From the NCBI GenBank assembly GCA_026826555.1, contig JAKSZT010054215.1, forward strand, positions 27,349,800 to 27,413,799: 64,000 bases of DNA, given 5' to 3'. The DNA is from Tolypeutes matacus (taxonomy: Eukaryota > Chordata > Mammalia > Cingulata > Chlamyphoridae). Positions within the stretch are counted from its first letter, which is position 1. Each line of letters begins with the position of its first letter. The translations under genes and the position numbers were made by a program. Below, piece after piece: positions 1 to 11,960 of the stretch. The notes below the pieces were generated by a model that ran no database searches, was not told the origin of the DNA, and saw nothing but the letters and a program-made list of their open reading frames with translations.

Positions 1-64
1 TAGGCACCCCACAACTGCAGGCTAAGTCTCATTTACAAGAGCAAAGACTCACAAGGGTAGTCAT

Positions 65-2761
65 CAATTAATGTATGGGGTAATATTAGCTTCATAAAAT
101 TAATTCTGGAAGGGTTTATATACAGCTGGTGTTAATTCATTAAAGTTTGGTAGACTTGTATAGTGGAAATATCTGGGCCTGGAGATTTCTTTTTTGGGAG
201 TTTGTCAATTATGAATTCAATTTCCTTAATTCCTATAGCCTTATAGATTTTCTATTTAACATTGAATGAGTTGTGATAGTGTGTGCTTTCAAGGAATAGC
301 CTCATTTTATTTAGATTGTCAAATTCACCTGTGTATAGTTGTTCATGTCATTTCCCATTATTCTTTTGTTTTTGGCAGGGTACGTAGGGATATATCCTGT
401 TTCATTCCTGATATTGGTAATTTTTATCTTCTCTATTGTTACTTTTGTCAGTCTTACCAAAGGTTTGTCAATTTATTCATATTTGAAAAAAAACAGCTTT
501 TTATTTCTTTGAATTATTTTTATTTTATTGATTTCTGCCCTTATCCCTATTATTTCCTTCTTTCTCTTTACTTCAAACTTATTTTGCTCTACTTTTTCTA
601 GATTCTTGAACTGAGATCTCAGATTACTGGATTTGGAATTTTTCCTCTTTCTAAACAAAAGCATTTGGTGATATAAATTTCCCTCTTGCATTGATTTAGC
701 CCTAGCCCAAAATTTTTTATATGACCATTCCATTTAATTCAATGTATTTTTTAAAATTTCAATTGAGGCTTCTTGTCTGACCCATGGATAACTTCAGTGT
801 GTGTTGTTTAGTTTCCAAGAGTTTGGAGCTTTTCCTGTTGTCTTTCAGTTATTGATTTATACTTTGATTCCTTTATTGTTCTGTATGATTTCAACTCTAC
901 TAAATATTATGAAGTTTGTTTTATATTACAGGATATGGTTTATCTTGGAATATGTTCTGTGGTATCTTAAAAAGAGTTTGTCTTCTATATTTTCTGGGTG
1001 GAGTATTCTACAAATGTATATTAGAACCTATTGGTTGATAGTATTTGCGCCATCTTTCTTTTTCTTGCAATTTGTCTATTTGTTCTATCAATACTGGAAA
1101 TGGATGCCAGACCCTCCAACTATAAGTGTAGATTTGTCTATTTCTCCTTAGAGATCTGTAAGTTTTGGCTTTACATATTTTGCCATCTCTATTGTTTGGA
1201 GTATATACATTTATGATTGTTATGCCTTCTTGGTGGATTGACACTTCTATCATTATGTTTTGTCCCTGTCTCTGCCACTGATAATTTTCTTTGTTTGCAG
1301 TCTAATAACCTCATGTTAACATAGCCACTTCTGCTTTCTTTTGATTGATATTCCTTTGATTAGCAATATATCTTTTCCATCCTTTTAATTTCTACTTACC
1401 TGTATCATATTTGATGTGAATTCTTGTAGACAGTATATAATTGGAACTTGATTTTCAATCCACTTTCCTATCTCTGTCTTTAATTGTTGCATTTAGACCA
1501 TTTACATTTAATGTAATAAGTGATATATTAGCACTTAAGCCTGACATTTATTTTCTCTATTTGTTCTCTCTTTCATTTCTCTGTTTTGTTTTTCCTTATT
1601 TTCTGTGGGCCCTCTGAACACTTTGGGGCATTCCATTTTGGTATATCTACAGTGTTTTAGAGTGTAATTATAATTGTCTTAAACATCACCTCTCTATATA
1701 TATTTAGAACATGAATGTTAAAATTTTTATATTAACTGTGAAATATAATTTAGAAAACTCAAGATTTGAAGTAAAATGTATTATATTTACCTATATTTTT
1801 TACTCTTTACATTGTTCTTTCTTCCATTCTGGTGTTACAGAATTCTTTTTTTTTTTTTTTTTTTTAATCATTTCTGTTCTTTTTAGATAACTTCATTTAG
1901 CCATTTTTTTAGGTAGCTTTGCTGGCAACTGATTATCTAAGTTTTCCTTCCTTGGGAATGTCTTGATTACCCCTTTATTTCCAAAGGATATTTTTTGCTG
2001 GACACAGAATTCTGGTTTGACAGTACTTTTCAGCACTTAAAAAATGCTGTGCCATTTCTTTATGGCTTCCATGGTTTCTGATGAGAAATATGCTAGCATT
2101 CAAACTGCTTTTCTCTTATAGTTAAGGTGTCAATTTTCTCTTACTGCTTTCATTTTTCTTTTCTTTGTCTTTAGTTTTCAGAAGTTTGACTCTGATTTAC
2201 CTCAGTATAGATATTTTTAAAATTTATCCTAATTGGAGATCACACAGCATTTTGAATCTTCAGGTTTATGTCTTTTGCACAATTTAGAAATTTTCCAGCC
2301 ATTATTACTCTAAGTAATTTTTCAGTTCTACTCTTTTTCTCTTCTCCTTCAGGACCTCCAATGAAACAAATGTTAGATCTTCTATTACAGTCTTACACAT
2401 CCTTCAGGTTCTGTTCACATTTTTGTCTCAGTCTATTTTCTCTCCATTGTTCAGATTGACTAATTTATATTATTCTGTCTTTAAGGAAACTTTCTTTCTT
2501 CTACCCTCTCTTGTCTGCTGTTAAATTCATCCAATGAATTTTTTTTAATTCCAATTTTGTAGTTTTCACTTCTAAAATTTCCATTTGCTTCTTCTTCACA
2601 TCATCTATTTCTTTGCCAAAACTTTCCAGTTTTTCATCTGTTTCAAGCATTTTCAAATTTGATCATTGATGCACTTAATGATGGCTGCTTTAAAATCTTT
2701 GTGAAATAATTCTAACATCTCCATCACTCCAGTGTTATCTTTTGTCATTTTGCACTCCAAG
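65..2761 (-). mobile_element. LINE-1 fragment, antisense (ORF2 endonuclease/RT side, inter-ORF, ORF1)
   Basis: On the minus strand this reads as a decayed L1. Positions about 65-1250 match the antisense of ORF2 from the region before the reverse transcriptase into the endonuclease, including the familiar antisense stretches near 160-240 (ctgggcctggagatttc) and 760-1000. About 1250-1800 is the rest of the 5' ORF2 and the inter-ORF spacer, and about 1900-2760 is ORF1 antisense. Many stops and frameshifts break it and no long ORF survives. The poly-T tract at 1845-1866 is an internal simple repeat. Positions 1-64 show nothing I recognise. The L1 resumes at 3451 after an LTR insertion. The L1 assignment is firm; the subfamily is not determined. 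Confidence 0.88.
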
Positions 2762-3450
2762 TGTATTGGTTTGCTATTGTTCATGAATTCCAAAGTAGAT
2801 ATTGGATTATGTTTGTGAACTGGTCTGTCCCTCTGGACATATTAGATTGGATTGGATTCAGAGGTTTCACTTTTACTTGATTAAATAATGACTAAGGCTC
2901 TTATTGGGCCACATCAGTAAGACATTGAGTCCTCACCCCCTTGGTGGGTAGGGACTCACAGAGAAAACTACATGGCAGAAGAGTTAGATGGAGTTTTAAT
3001 GCTGGAGCCCCAGGAAGTAAATACACAGAGAAGCAGATATGTGAGAAAAGAGAAGGCTCCATTAGACATTGCAGAGACCCCAGGAAGAGAGACAAGCCAT
3101 TCACCTGAGAAGTTACTGCCAACCTTGTGGAGAAAGCAGAGCAGCTGAGCCTGGAGAAAATGGAGCCAGGGAGAGAGACAAGACTTATCCCAGCTTACAG
3201 CTGATTTTGGAAGAAGCTGGAACCACAGAGCCTTGGGAGGAGGAGGAAGACTGAACCCTTGCAGACATCACCTGCCATCTTGTGTCAACATGTGGCAACA
3301 GGCACTGGGTGAGAAAGTACCTCTTCTGACACCTTGAGTTGGACTCTTTGGGGCCTTGTGCTGTCAGCTTCTACCCCAAGCAAATACCCTTTATAAAAAC
3401 CAAACAATTTCTGGTGCTTTGCATCAGCACCCCTTTGGCTGACTAATATA
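2762..3450 (+). mobile_element. Solo LTR, ERVL/MaLR-like, inserted in the antisense L1
   Basis: About 689 bp running from TGTATTGG to a mutated CTAATATA end. It is flanked by near-matching 5-bp target duplications, ccaag at 2757-2761 and ccagg at 3451-3455. L1 5'-region sequence continues on both sides, so this is an insertion. It is the same family as the copy at 14323-14976: both share the opening (antisense-looking TTTG/ATATTG block), the 'gagccc' central purine-rich part and the 'ccctttggctgactaat' end. The 5-bp duplication and the TG...CA-type ends fit class III (ERVL-type) LTRs. No internal retroviral genes are present, so it is a solo LTR. The exact family name is unknown to me and is probably xenarthran-specific. 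Confidence 0.82.
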
Positions 3451-4355
3451 CCAGGTGATATTTTCCTGGTTCTTTTGATGACAATTGATTTTTCATTAAA
3501 ATCTGGATATTTAAGGCATTATATTGTGAGACTCTGAATTTCATTTAAACCTACTATTTTAAGTAGCTTACTGTGAAGAAACTGATCCAATATGGAAGAG
3601 CTAGTACTTCTTTGTTACTGTCTAGGTTACACACTGGACCTCTATTGACAACCAAGGTTGGGAGGGGCTTCTTATACTGATGGGTGAGGATTGGGGTTCC
3701 AGCTCCCCACTAGGCCTCTGTTGATACCATCTTGACTATAAGGAAGAGGATCCTTATTTACTGAGGGATGGGGATGAATGGAAGGCCAGCATCCCTGTAT
3801 AGTCTAAACAGACCCTGAAAAGGAGTGAGGGCTCATTATCCCAGCTCCCTATGTGGTCTTCTCTGATGCCATCCTGGCAGGGAGTTGGCACGCATTGTTA
3901 CAGCCTGGTAAGAATGGATGTCTAAGCTCCCTACTCAGCCATTGCTGCTCTAGGTCAGGGTGGGGCCACGTTTTCTTTTATGATGTTTAACTGTAGTAGA
4001 GCAATTATTGTCCAAAAATATTCAGTCTTCCTAGGTTGTCCCCAGTTCTAGTCTTCTGACTAGAGAGAGCAGACTTTTGTTGCTGCTTCTTTTGTCTATA
4101 CCATTGAAGTTTCTGAATTGCCCACCTCTTCAGGTCCTACTCTGAGATATATGAGGCAAAAGAAAGTCCAGGGAAATTACCACAGTGTCTTTTCTTGAGT
4201 CATGAAGTCCTTGGCTGATCTGCCTTTTCTCTCTACCTCTGAGAATCTTTGTATATTTGCTTTCTATATAACATCCAGATTTTTCAGGTGTACTTAGCTT
4301 GAAGGACAGGAAAATAACAAATACCCCACCTTCCTGGAAGCAGAAGTGATCTTCA
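3451..4355 (-). mobile_element. LINE-1 5'UTR, antisense (continuation of 65-2761)
   Basis: After the LTR the antisense L1 continues with 5'UTR-type sequence: repeated 'ccagctcccta...' and 'tctgatgccatc' blocks at 3690-3960, then 'cccagttctagtcttctgac' at about 4040. The end grades into flanking sequence near 4355. Together with 65-2761 this is one L1 that had an LTR land near its ORF1 start. No coding capacity remains. Confidence 0.72.
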
Positions 4356-7015
4356 TAATTTAAACAGATGTTTTCTGAAATATTTTCATCCTCTGGACAA
4401 GTTCTTGAAATAGTCCTATTGTAGTCCCCACATAAGCAAACAATATTATTTTCCACTTTTACTAAATCAAATATTTAACTCTTGTTTAAAGCATTGTGTC
4501 AGTGCTGAGTCACCATCTACTCATCTCTCTTTTTTCTGTTTCTTCCCCAGTTACTAGCAACTTTAACATTACATAGAACCAGAGTAGCGTGCTTGCTTTT
4601 GCCATCTATCAACTACAGAACTACGAGTACTTGAGGGACAAGAAGCCATCATCATTGGGTATCACTTTTAGTATAATCTATGAGATAAATATTGCAGTTA
4701 TTAACCACCCTTATTTTATAATGGGAAAGCTGAAGAGTGGAGAGTTTAAATGACCGAATACAGATAACTCTAGCCTCGTGACTCATTAGCTTGAGTATTT
4801 TGTTTTTGTTTTTGTTTTTTCCTGTACATTTTTAGTTTTCTACCTGGGAGAAGAGACAGAGGACCATTGGAAAGTTCATAAAGATTTTGAGAAGCATCCT
4901 GGAATCCATACATATATTTACTAAACATTGTAGGCATAATAAATGTCTTATATATATATATGTACAATAATTTCTCATGTACATATATACATTTACAATA
5001 AACTAAAAAACAACTCACTTTAAAATATTACTGAATTCATATTATCCACGTACATTCTAAGGCAATAGGAACTAAAAAGGTATCTGAAATCTTGAGGGGA
5101 TGTATTTTTGTTAATGTCAAAGGCAGTCTCTATTTTAAAAGCATGGGAACCACTGTTTTAAATCATAATAATCTTAAAACAAAGTGTCTCATGAATTACC
5201 TGCACACTTGGGAGAAGTAGAAGCAGCTTTTTGTGATCTGGTAAGGAAACCTTAGTCTGACACCTGCTCTCACTGATATCCTATATACTCTATACCTCGT
5301 GGAGAGAAAGAATGAGTAGGAAAAGGATGATACAGTTCATCTCTAAACTTGTATTCAGCTGACTGAACCCTGGAATATGTTGATGAATTAAATAGTTTTT
5401 CATTTACAAAATTGTTTTACAGAAAGTAGGATAAACTGGCTGCAACCTTTGCCCAGCAATAACAGAAAGCAGTCATAAGACTATATTAATAACAACAATT
5501 TCACTACATTTAACCAGATTCCCCCATAAAACCAAGGAAACAGCTAGGGACAATTCTAAATGACCCATTAATGTTTTTCACTACCACATAGCACTTCTTT
5601 CCTGTGCATAAAACATACTTGAATATTATCAATGCTGACTGCATCTTAAATTTAGCAGCATCCTTTAATTTTAGGTGTGGGCATTAGCAGATGATTCAAG
5701 CTACCCAGTCTCAAGTGAATTACTAAAGACAGAAGACAAGGGAGGCTCCTGCCTGGGCTTTGTATTCACAGCAATTAGTTTGAGCTGTCTGGAAGCTGAC
5801 TTTAAATAATTTTATAGCTTGCACAAAATCTCTCTCATTTACCATTTGTGCCTATCCTATTTTTATGGAAACCAGGACCTCATTCTGGAGACTCCTGCCT
5901 GTCAGAGCTGCAGGTGAAGGCCAGCTGGGGCCAGAAGCATTCTGTGTGCATATTAGCATCTGAAGAGTGTCTCAGGAGGTCTTGCATCTTTAGGGATTTA
6001 AGGCTTTAGTCAGATGCAATAGCCTTGCCACTAAGTTTCCTTGCCAGCAATCCAAATCTTTGGGAAATGAGCAGTTTGGATCTCATAGCTGCAATCTGAG
6101 CATTCTGAGGGCAAGAAAAATGAAAGAAGATTCTAAAGTGTCTGCTTAGGGTTTAAGGCTGAGGGGGGGATGAGAGGAAAAATGAAGGCACAACAGGATG
6201 TCAGAAGCTGTGTGCTCTGCTCTGTGAGAGAGACAAAAGTTCATTAACGATTATTTCCAGGTCCCCACGGCTGTGTGTACATAATGTCATGAAACACACA
6301 TGCTGCCCTTGATTAATGCGTGTAACAGTTTCTCTGAGATGGGAAATGCTGGCTTGCAAGAAATGAGAGAAAAACACAAATTACAGAAAAGGAATTTGCA
6401 AAAGATCTCTCCTGTGTCAAATATTAATGCTAACTATACAGAAAGAAATCGAAGACTAATTATTTCCTGAATTGAAGGAGACAGGAGAGTTAATCTAGTT
6501 TCCAGAATCCTAAAACCTGTAATCTTTATGAAGGCAAATCTTCCATGAAGAACGTAAAAATTTTCCACGTGAAAAATCTTAAAATCCACGCTAAGCTCTT
6601 TATTTGAAGGAAAAGGTTATCATTCTCATATTTCCACCCACCTGCTCAAACAAAGAGGTATTTCTTGACTTTTAGTCTTACCACCTACCTGAAAATCCTA
6701 TCAAATCTATTTAAGAGTCTACCTAATTGAAGTTCTATCATCACACGTAAGTAATCAGTACACAAGTAATTGAAACCAAGAAGAAGTCAGCATTTGGGAG
6801 GTTCAATATAGTCATACAATCAACGGATTTTATTTCTGTAAGAACCCTTAGTGGGTATTAAAACAACATCTCTTTGTCTTACAGAGATACAACTGAGTTC
6901 CAATACGTGGAAGCAATTTGAAAATGCTCAGTTTACTGAAGATTGACTGTCAGGTGATACCTGATCATAAAAGGGAGTATTTGGGTACTAAATACTAGTC
7001 GGAATTTTGTTTTTC
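4356..7015. other. Mostly single-copy non-coding sequence
   Basis: No gene is visible. A T-rich simple tract lies at 4800-4820 and a TA run at about 4950-4962. A stretch at about 5040-5155 ends in 'gggaaccactg', which resembles the terminus of an MER5/hAT-Charlie DNA transposon, but the rest is too diverged to be sure. From about 5640 to 6740 the sequence is of higher complexity, repeat-free to my eye, and has many homeobox-like TAAT cores; see the findings. Confidence 0.45.
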
Positions 7016-7225
7016 CCACTCCCTTTATTTTCTTTGTAGTTTTACTGCTTACATGTTCTTGAATTGATACGATGTCATACTCTACATATGCATTGACAAC
7101 TTGCTTTTTTCACTTTTTTTGAGATTCATCATTTTCATGTTGTTTTAGTTCAAGTTCACTAATTAACGTTTTACTGCTGCATAGGATTTTTGTGTGTAAC
7201 AATGCCACACTATCCATTCTCCTAC
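7016..7225 (-). mobile_element. LINE-1 3'-end fragment, antisense, old
   Basis: The order of short blocks (ctacatatgcattgac, gagattcatcattttcatgttg, tgctgcataggattttt, cacactatccattctcc) follows the antisense of a mammalian L1 3' region encoding the C-terminal end of ORF2. It is strongly diverged and truncated at both ends. About 7226-7455 that follows is unassigned. Confidence 0.6.
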
Positions 7226-7455
7226 TTATATCTCTTAATTATACTTAGCTGAGATGACCTGTAACAACATAACATAATTGCTTCAGGAGATCCTTGTTGC
7301 AGAAAGATAAGACTGCAAAGTAATAGATAACTTCACTGTTATCTTCAGGAAATTCTTAAAATTCATTTTATTCTGGAAAAGGGTTTGCACATTTGGACAA
7401 ACAACTCTGTTTTAAGAACAGGTGTTTGTCACCTGAACAAATGGAAGGCTTACTA

Positions 7456-8375
7456 GAATGATGGCATTAAAAAATACTCAATGCAATAGAAGGCCGGGAA
7501 AAAGAGAATAGGGACCAAAGAATAGAGTGAACAAATAGAAAACAACTAGCAGAATGATAGATTTAAATCCAACCATATCAATAATAATATTAAATGTAAA
7601 AGTATCTAAACATTCCAAGTAAAAAACAGAGATCACCAAATAGAATATAAAGCAAGAACTATTTGCATCAACAAAGTACCAACTTTAAATAAAAATTCAT
7701 AGATAGGTTAAAAGAGGGTGGAAAAAACATATACCTTGCAAACACAAATCAAAAGACATCTGGCTGAATTAATATTAGACAAAGCAGACTTCAGAACAAG
7801 AAAAATGGCCAGAGAGAAAATGGGACATTATATAATAATAAAGGGATCAAAATATCAATAAGACATAAAAGTCCTAAATGTTCATACATCTGATAATAGA
7901 GTTTAAAAACATATGAAGCAAAACCTTACAGAATTAAAAGATAAAATAAGTGAATCCACAATTACATTTGGGGATGTTAACACTCCTTTCTCAATAATGA
8001 TAGAGCTGGTAGACAGAAAATCAGTAAGGATATAGAAGACCTGAACACCACTATCAACCATCTCAATTAAATTGATATTTATAAACTTTCCAACCAATGG
8101 GGGGATGGATGTGGCTCAAATGGTTGAGCACCCGTCTCCCATACCAATGACAGCCGAATACACGTTATTTTCAATTATGTATAAAACATATAACAAGATG
8201 GACCATACTCTAGGTCATAATACAAATGTCAATAAATTTAAAGGGATTGAAATCATATGAAGTTGGTTACTTGACCACAAAGAAACCAAACTAAAAATAT
8301 AGAAAAATATCTGGGAAAATACCCCTATATCTGAAATTTAAACAATCAACTTTTTACTTCTGCTTCCTGTAATAA
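7456..8375 (+). mobile_element. LINE-1 ORF2 endonuclease-region fragment, sense
   Basis: In the plus direction this reads through the inter-ORF spacer and the first third of L1 ORF2. Landmarks are 'tagatttaaatccaaccatatcaat' near 7558, the Q/E-rich endonuclease part around 7620-7800, 'agacagaaaatcagtaagg' near 8012 and 'accatactctaggtcataat' near 8202. A 43-bp SINE head interrupts it at 8100-8142. Stop codons are frequent, so it is a pseudogene fragment. ORF2 sequence stops near 8375. Confidence 0.85.
8100..8142 (+). mobile_element. DAS SINE head fragment, 3'-truncated and tailless
   Basis: This 43-bp insert carries the 5' tRNA-related start of the xenarthran DAS SINE: 'gatgtggctcaaatggttg' (A-box region), then 'agcacccgtctccca'. 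It is bounded by a perfect 7-bp direct repeat accaatg (8093-8099 and 8143-8149). Removing it restores an uninterrupted L1 ORF2 reading (…ccaaccaatgacagccgaata), close to what the L1 family shows there. There is no poly(A) tail and the SINE body is missing. The insertion boundaries are seen directly; the mechanism is inferred. Confidence 0.78.
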
Positions 8376-9240
8376 CAGATTACGAACCTACTGGAGGATC
8401 CTCCCACAGAAGATAACTATGAAATACTGGGCATCCTATGAAAGTAACCACCTGAAGTCACTGGAAAGCCAACCGAAGCAGACAGATTTTGATGGCAAGC
8501 TGACAGATTTTGATGGCAAACTTACTTTCAGAGGACAGGAGGAGGGGAACTATGCAAAGTAAGTTCTCAATTTTCAGGAACTTAGTGAGATGATCTGTGC
8601 ATTGGTGTCAGAGAGCTAGTTAAAGAACTGCCATCTCTTTTGCTGAATGAACCAGAAAACTGAAAGTGGATACTAACGACTGCTGATGAAAATGGTGAAA
8701 TCCAGAAAAGGAAAGAAGAGAACAAAAGAGTAGAATTTCAAAATCCTCTCTATTCAAACCTCTAATTAATCCCTGAACCAAACATGTCTGAAACAGACTC
8801 AGTACAGCTCAGCTGAACATGGAAGACTTGAACTGGCAGAGGAGCTGCCATGAAAACACAGCATTTGCTATTTAAGCCCAGCCAAGATACAGCACTGGGT
8901 GGATAAAACTAATTCCAAAACTTATAATCACAACATCCAGGATATATTACCAAGTTATCTGATAGGCAAAGAACCAAGGAAATGGAACACGTTCTCAAGA
9001 GAAAAAAAAAAATCAATCAAGATTAATCCCAAAATGAACCAGATGTAGGGAATTAGGAACAAGCAGTTTAAAATTTATCAAATACTCCCCAATGAAGAAA
9101 AACCCACAATCTGCTCACAATTAATGAAATGGTAAGAAATCTCAACAAAAGAAATAGAAATAATCAAGTAAAAACTAAATGAAAATCCTAGAACTGAAAA
9201 ATACAGTGTGTGAAATTACAACAAAGCTTTTGGAACTAAT
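8376..9240 (+). mobile_element. LINE-1/HAL1-like 5'UTR to ORF1 start, sense, diverged
   Basis: From about 8900 to 9240 the blocks 'caacatccaggatatattac', 'aagaaccaaggaaatgg', 'gaaatctcaacaaaagaaat' and 'ctagaactgaaaaatacag' match the L1/HAL1 region around the ORF1 N-terminus. About 8376-8900 is A-rich with the same style and is probably the 5'UTR, but this is less certain. It lies out of the usual order next to ORF2 sequence, so it is either a separate insertion or a rearranged element. A short direct duplication occurs at about 8484-8519. Confidence 0.6.
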
Positions 9241-9625
9241 ATGTGAGTTTGGAAAGGTTGCAGGATATAAGGTCAATATGCAACATATGAAAAAAATCAA
9301 TTGTATTCTATGCCAGTGATGAACAATTGAAAATAAAAATAATTATTTACTAGGGTTTTAAAATATGAGAGAATTAGGGATAAATCTAGCAAAAAAAAAA
9401 AAAATGGGCGATATTTGTATGCTGAATGTTACAAGGTGGTATAAGGGAAATTTTAGGATGATGGAAATGTTCTGTATTTTGCCCGTGGTGGTAGTTACCC
9501 TAGTGCATATGTTCATTGAAGTTCACAGAACTGTACACTTAAGAAGGGCGAATTTAATAATGCAATACAATGCAAATTATACCTCAATTTACCTGACTCT
9601 AAAATATTTCAGGAGATAATAGATT
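9235..9625 (+). mobile_element. LINE-1 ORF2 and 3'UTR fragments joined, sense
   Basis: About 9235-9400 matches the late reverse transcriptase part of ORF2 (gcaggatataaggtcaatat, tctatgccagtgatgaac, aattagggataaatctag). Directly after a poly-A run, 9415-9605 matches an L1 3'UTR (atgatggaaatgttctgtat, acagaactgtacacttaag, acctcaatttacctgac). The ORF2 C-terminal part between them is missing, so the copy carries an internal deletion. Confidence 0.75.
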
Positions 9626-10050
9626 CGAGAAGAAACATCAAGGCTCCCAAAACTGCACTACTTGGCAGAAGTGAGTACTATTAGTGTAGCTTAAAAACAA
9701 CAACAACAATGTACTAATCAGAAGTGTTGTCAGTGAGCCTTGGAAATATAAGAATAAGATAATCACATAGGAACTCCTGGCAGTGTCCATGCAGCCATGC
9801 CATGGTCGGGAATGAGAGAGTGTCCAGGCCCAAGTACTCAAATCCTAGGACCCCAAGAGCATGCTGACCCTCTATTTGAATTATCCACATAAGAATCTTC
9901 CATCCCAGCTCTAAATTTTTCAGTGTATACGTCTGCTTCTGCTCGGGATTTGCTCACCCCTTCCTTTCTAAGGATAACTCAGCTTCCCTGAAGTCAGACA
10001 TAAAAGGAAAGTGATGGCCATTGAAACCCAAAACCTTTGCCTCAGACAGT
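9626..10050. other. Unassigned non-coding sequence
   Basis: No gene or firm repeat is seen. A short CAA-type run lies at about 9695-9710. Confidence 0.5.
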
Positions 10051-10054
10051 GGAA

Positions 10055-10310
10055 GTGCTATTTTCACTGGCATGTGATCTTACATGGATTCTGCAGCCAA
10101 ACTACCGAAGTACAAATCCTGGCCCATTGCCAAGTATCTTAAGTAAATTACTTTAAACTCTTTCTGCCTCATTTTCTTCACCTTTAAAATAGGGGTAATA
10201 ATTTTCCCAACCTTATAGAGTTAATGAGAAGATTAAATGAGTAAATATTTAAAGTGATTATTACATTGCCTGGCACATAGTAAAATCAATAAATATTAGT
10301 TATTTGCATT
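10055..10310 (+). mobile_element. MIR SINE, sense
   Basis: The order of blocks is that of MIR: diverged head with 'caaatcctggccca', then 'cctcattttcttcacctttaaaatagggg', 'gagaagattaaatgagtaaa' and the tail 'cctggcacatagtaaaatca'. It is an old mammal-wide SINE with no coding role. Confidence 0.85.
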
Positions 10311-10394
10311 ATTAATAGAAATGTCAGAGGATATCCTTGAATTATCTCAAAATGTAATAGGAATGTATCTAACATTTCACATTTTTTCTTAAAA

Positions 10395-10575
10395 AAAAAC
10401 AGCTTTATTGAACTATAATTCACATAACATACAATTCATCCTTTTAAAGTTTACATTTCAGTGTTTTTAGTATATTTGCAGATTCAATGTTTTAGTTGTG
10501 CAGCTATGTGCAACTATCACCACAGTCGCTTTTTGAATATTTACGTTACCTCAAAAAGAAATTCCTAATTTTTCA
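10395..10575 (-). mobile_element. LINE-1 3'UTR end, antisense
   Basis: It starts with an A-rich run, then 'cagctttattgaactataat', 'cattcacataacataca'-type blocks and 'ctatcaccacagtcgc'. This is the antisense of the L1MA/L1MB-type 3' end and the same type as the start of the element at 31475. It is short and 5'-truncated. Confidence 0.8.
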
Positions 10576-11854
10576 CTCTTAATTATGACAGAGGATGTTA
10601 GTTTACCATAGAAATATATATCAATTAAGAATGTTTTCAGTTAACAAGAATTCCAAATAAACAACAGTCTATTGGCTTAAATAATCTATTGGCTACTACT
10701 TGCAACTTGGACAGGGATTTGTTACCCTGATAAATTGATGCCTGCTTGCAGGGTAGTCTGATTTTACTCATGGCCCATTCTGACTCATTTGTTGCCCCTC
10801 TCAGCAAATGAGCTCTTTAGATAATTCAAGAAGGGGAAACATTGTATCTCAATTTGAGATGCAAAACCTTAACCACTGAGGGTAACTTCTGAGCTGATTT
10901 GTTCCATCCTCAAGCCTCTTCGGTTCATAATTAACAAGAGACCTGGCAAGTGGGGAACCTCCTATATTCATTTGGCTCAGATATCGACAAGAGAATTAAT
11001 AATGCCTTTAAGGCCAAAGAACACCTCGCCTGAAGAGTTCATGAGATTGAACATGTGATGATTCAAAACAGAGCAGTCCTAGATAAAATATTGGCTTTTC
11101 AAGGTAGAACCTGTGCTACCTGAGGAGAAGAATGTTGGGCCTATATCCTGAGATATGTAATATTACTAAAATGTTCTGTGAAACACAATGGGAGGGAGGG
11201 AGGGAAGGAGACAGAGAAAGCTGAAGAATTCGACTAATATTCCCAAGTCTGATTCTATGGGTACTTTGGGTTAAGGATGGAATTCCTATTGTCTTGATAA
11301 AATTTGGGCAGCTTTGGCTAATAGATTAGAAGCAGACTGCAAACTGATGAAAATCCTTGTCTTAGTGGTTTTGTGTGTGTGTGTGTATTGCAAAATGTGT
11401 GATCTCCAGTGCTTCAAACGCGCAGCCACTGTCCATCAAATAATCCAACAATGATGATCCAACAGAAAGAACAGGAAAACATAATGTGCATAGAAGTAGA
11501 AATGGCCACTCCCAGAAAATGATACATGATCAGCACTTAAAACAACGGTGTGGATCTGGACTGACCATGTCTCCAGATGGTAATGTTCTTTCTTCCAGCT
11601 CAGGCTAGAGAATGACTGCAAAATGGGGGTGGGTGGGTGTGGGTTGCGGCTAAAACTGAGACCTCCCAACATAACTTACCTGTTGGGAATAAAAGATGTG
11701 ATGGTTTGGGGCAACATAATTTCACTGTTAGCTTCAGGAAATCCTCTCTTACACAAGCCTATAACTCCTCTGATGAAGAGATCCGTGCATGTATCTGAAC
11801 ATGTCATGATCTGCTAATGGGCCCTACCTCCATACCCCAAGTAACACAGTCCCT
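10576..11854. other. Unassigned non-coding sequence with a short GT repeat
   Basis: No gene is visible. A GGGA-rich patch occurs at about 11190-11210 and a (GT)n run at about 11375-11391. The reading frames here (78 codons minus at 11436-11672, 64 codons plus at 11623-11817) show no domain. Confidence 0.5.
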
Positions 11855-11960
11855 TGAAATGAGTTTTCTCATCTGTAAAATAGGGATAATAACTCACCTA
11901 CTTCTTTCATGCGGTTTTTTTAATGGGTCAAAAGAGAAAATTAAAGAGTTATTATAATCA
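11855..11960 (+). mobile_element. MIR fragment, sense
   Basis: The core 'gagttttctcatctgtaaaatagggataataactc' style block is the conserved middle of MIR. The flanks have decayed. Confidence 0.65.

Noticed and set aside
5040..5155. MER5-like DNA transposon
   Set aside because: Only the terminal 'gggaaccactg' is convincing; the partner end and body are not recognisable, so it is mentioned but not annotated separately.
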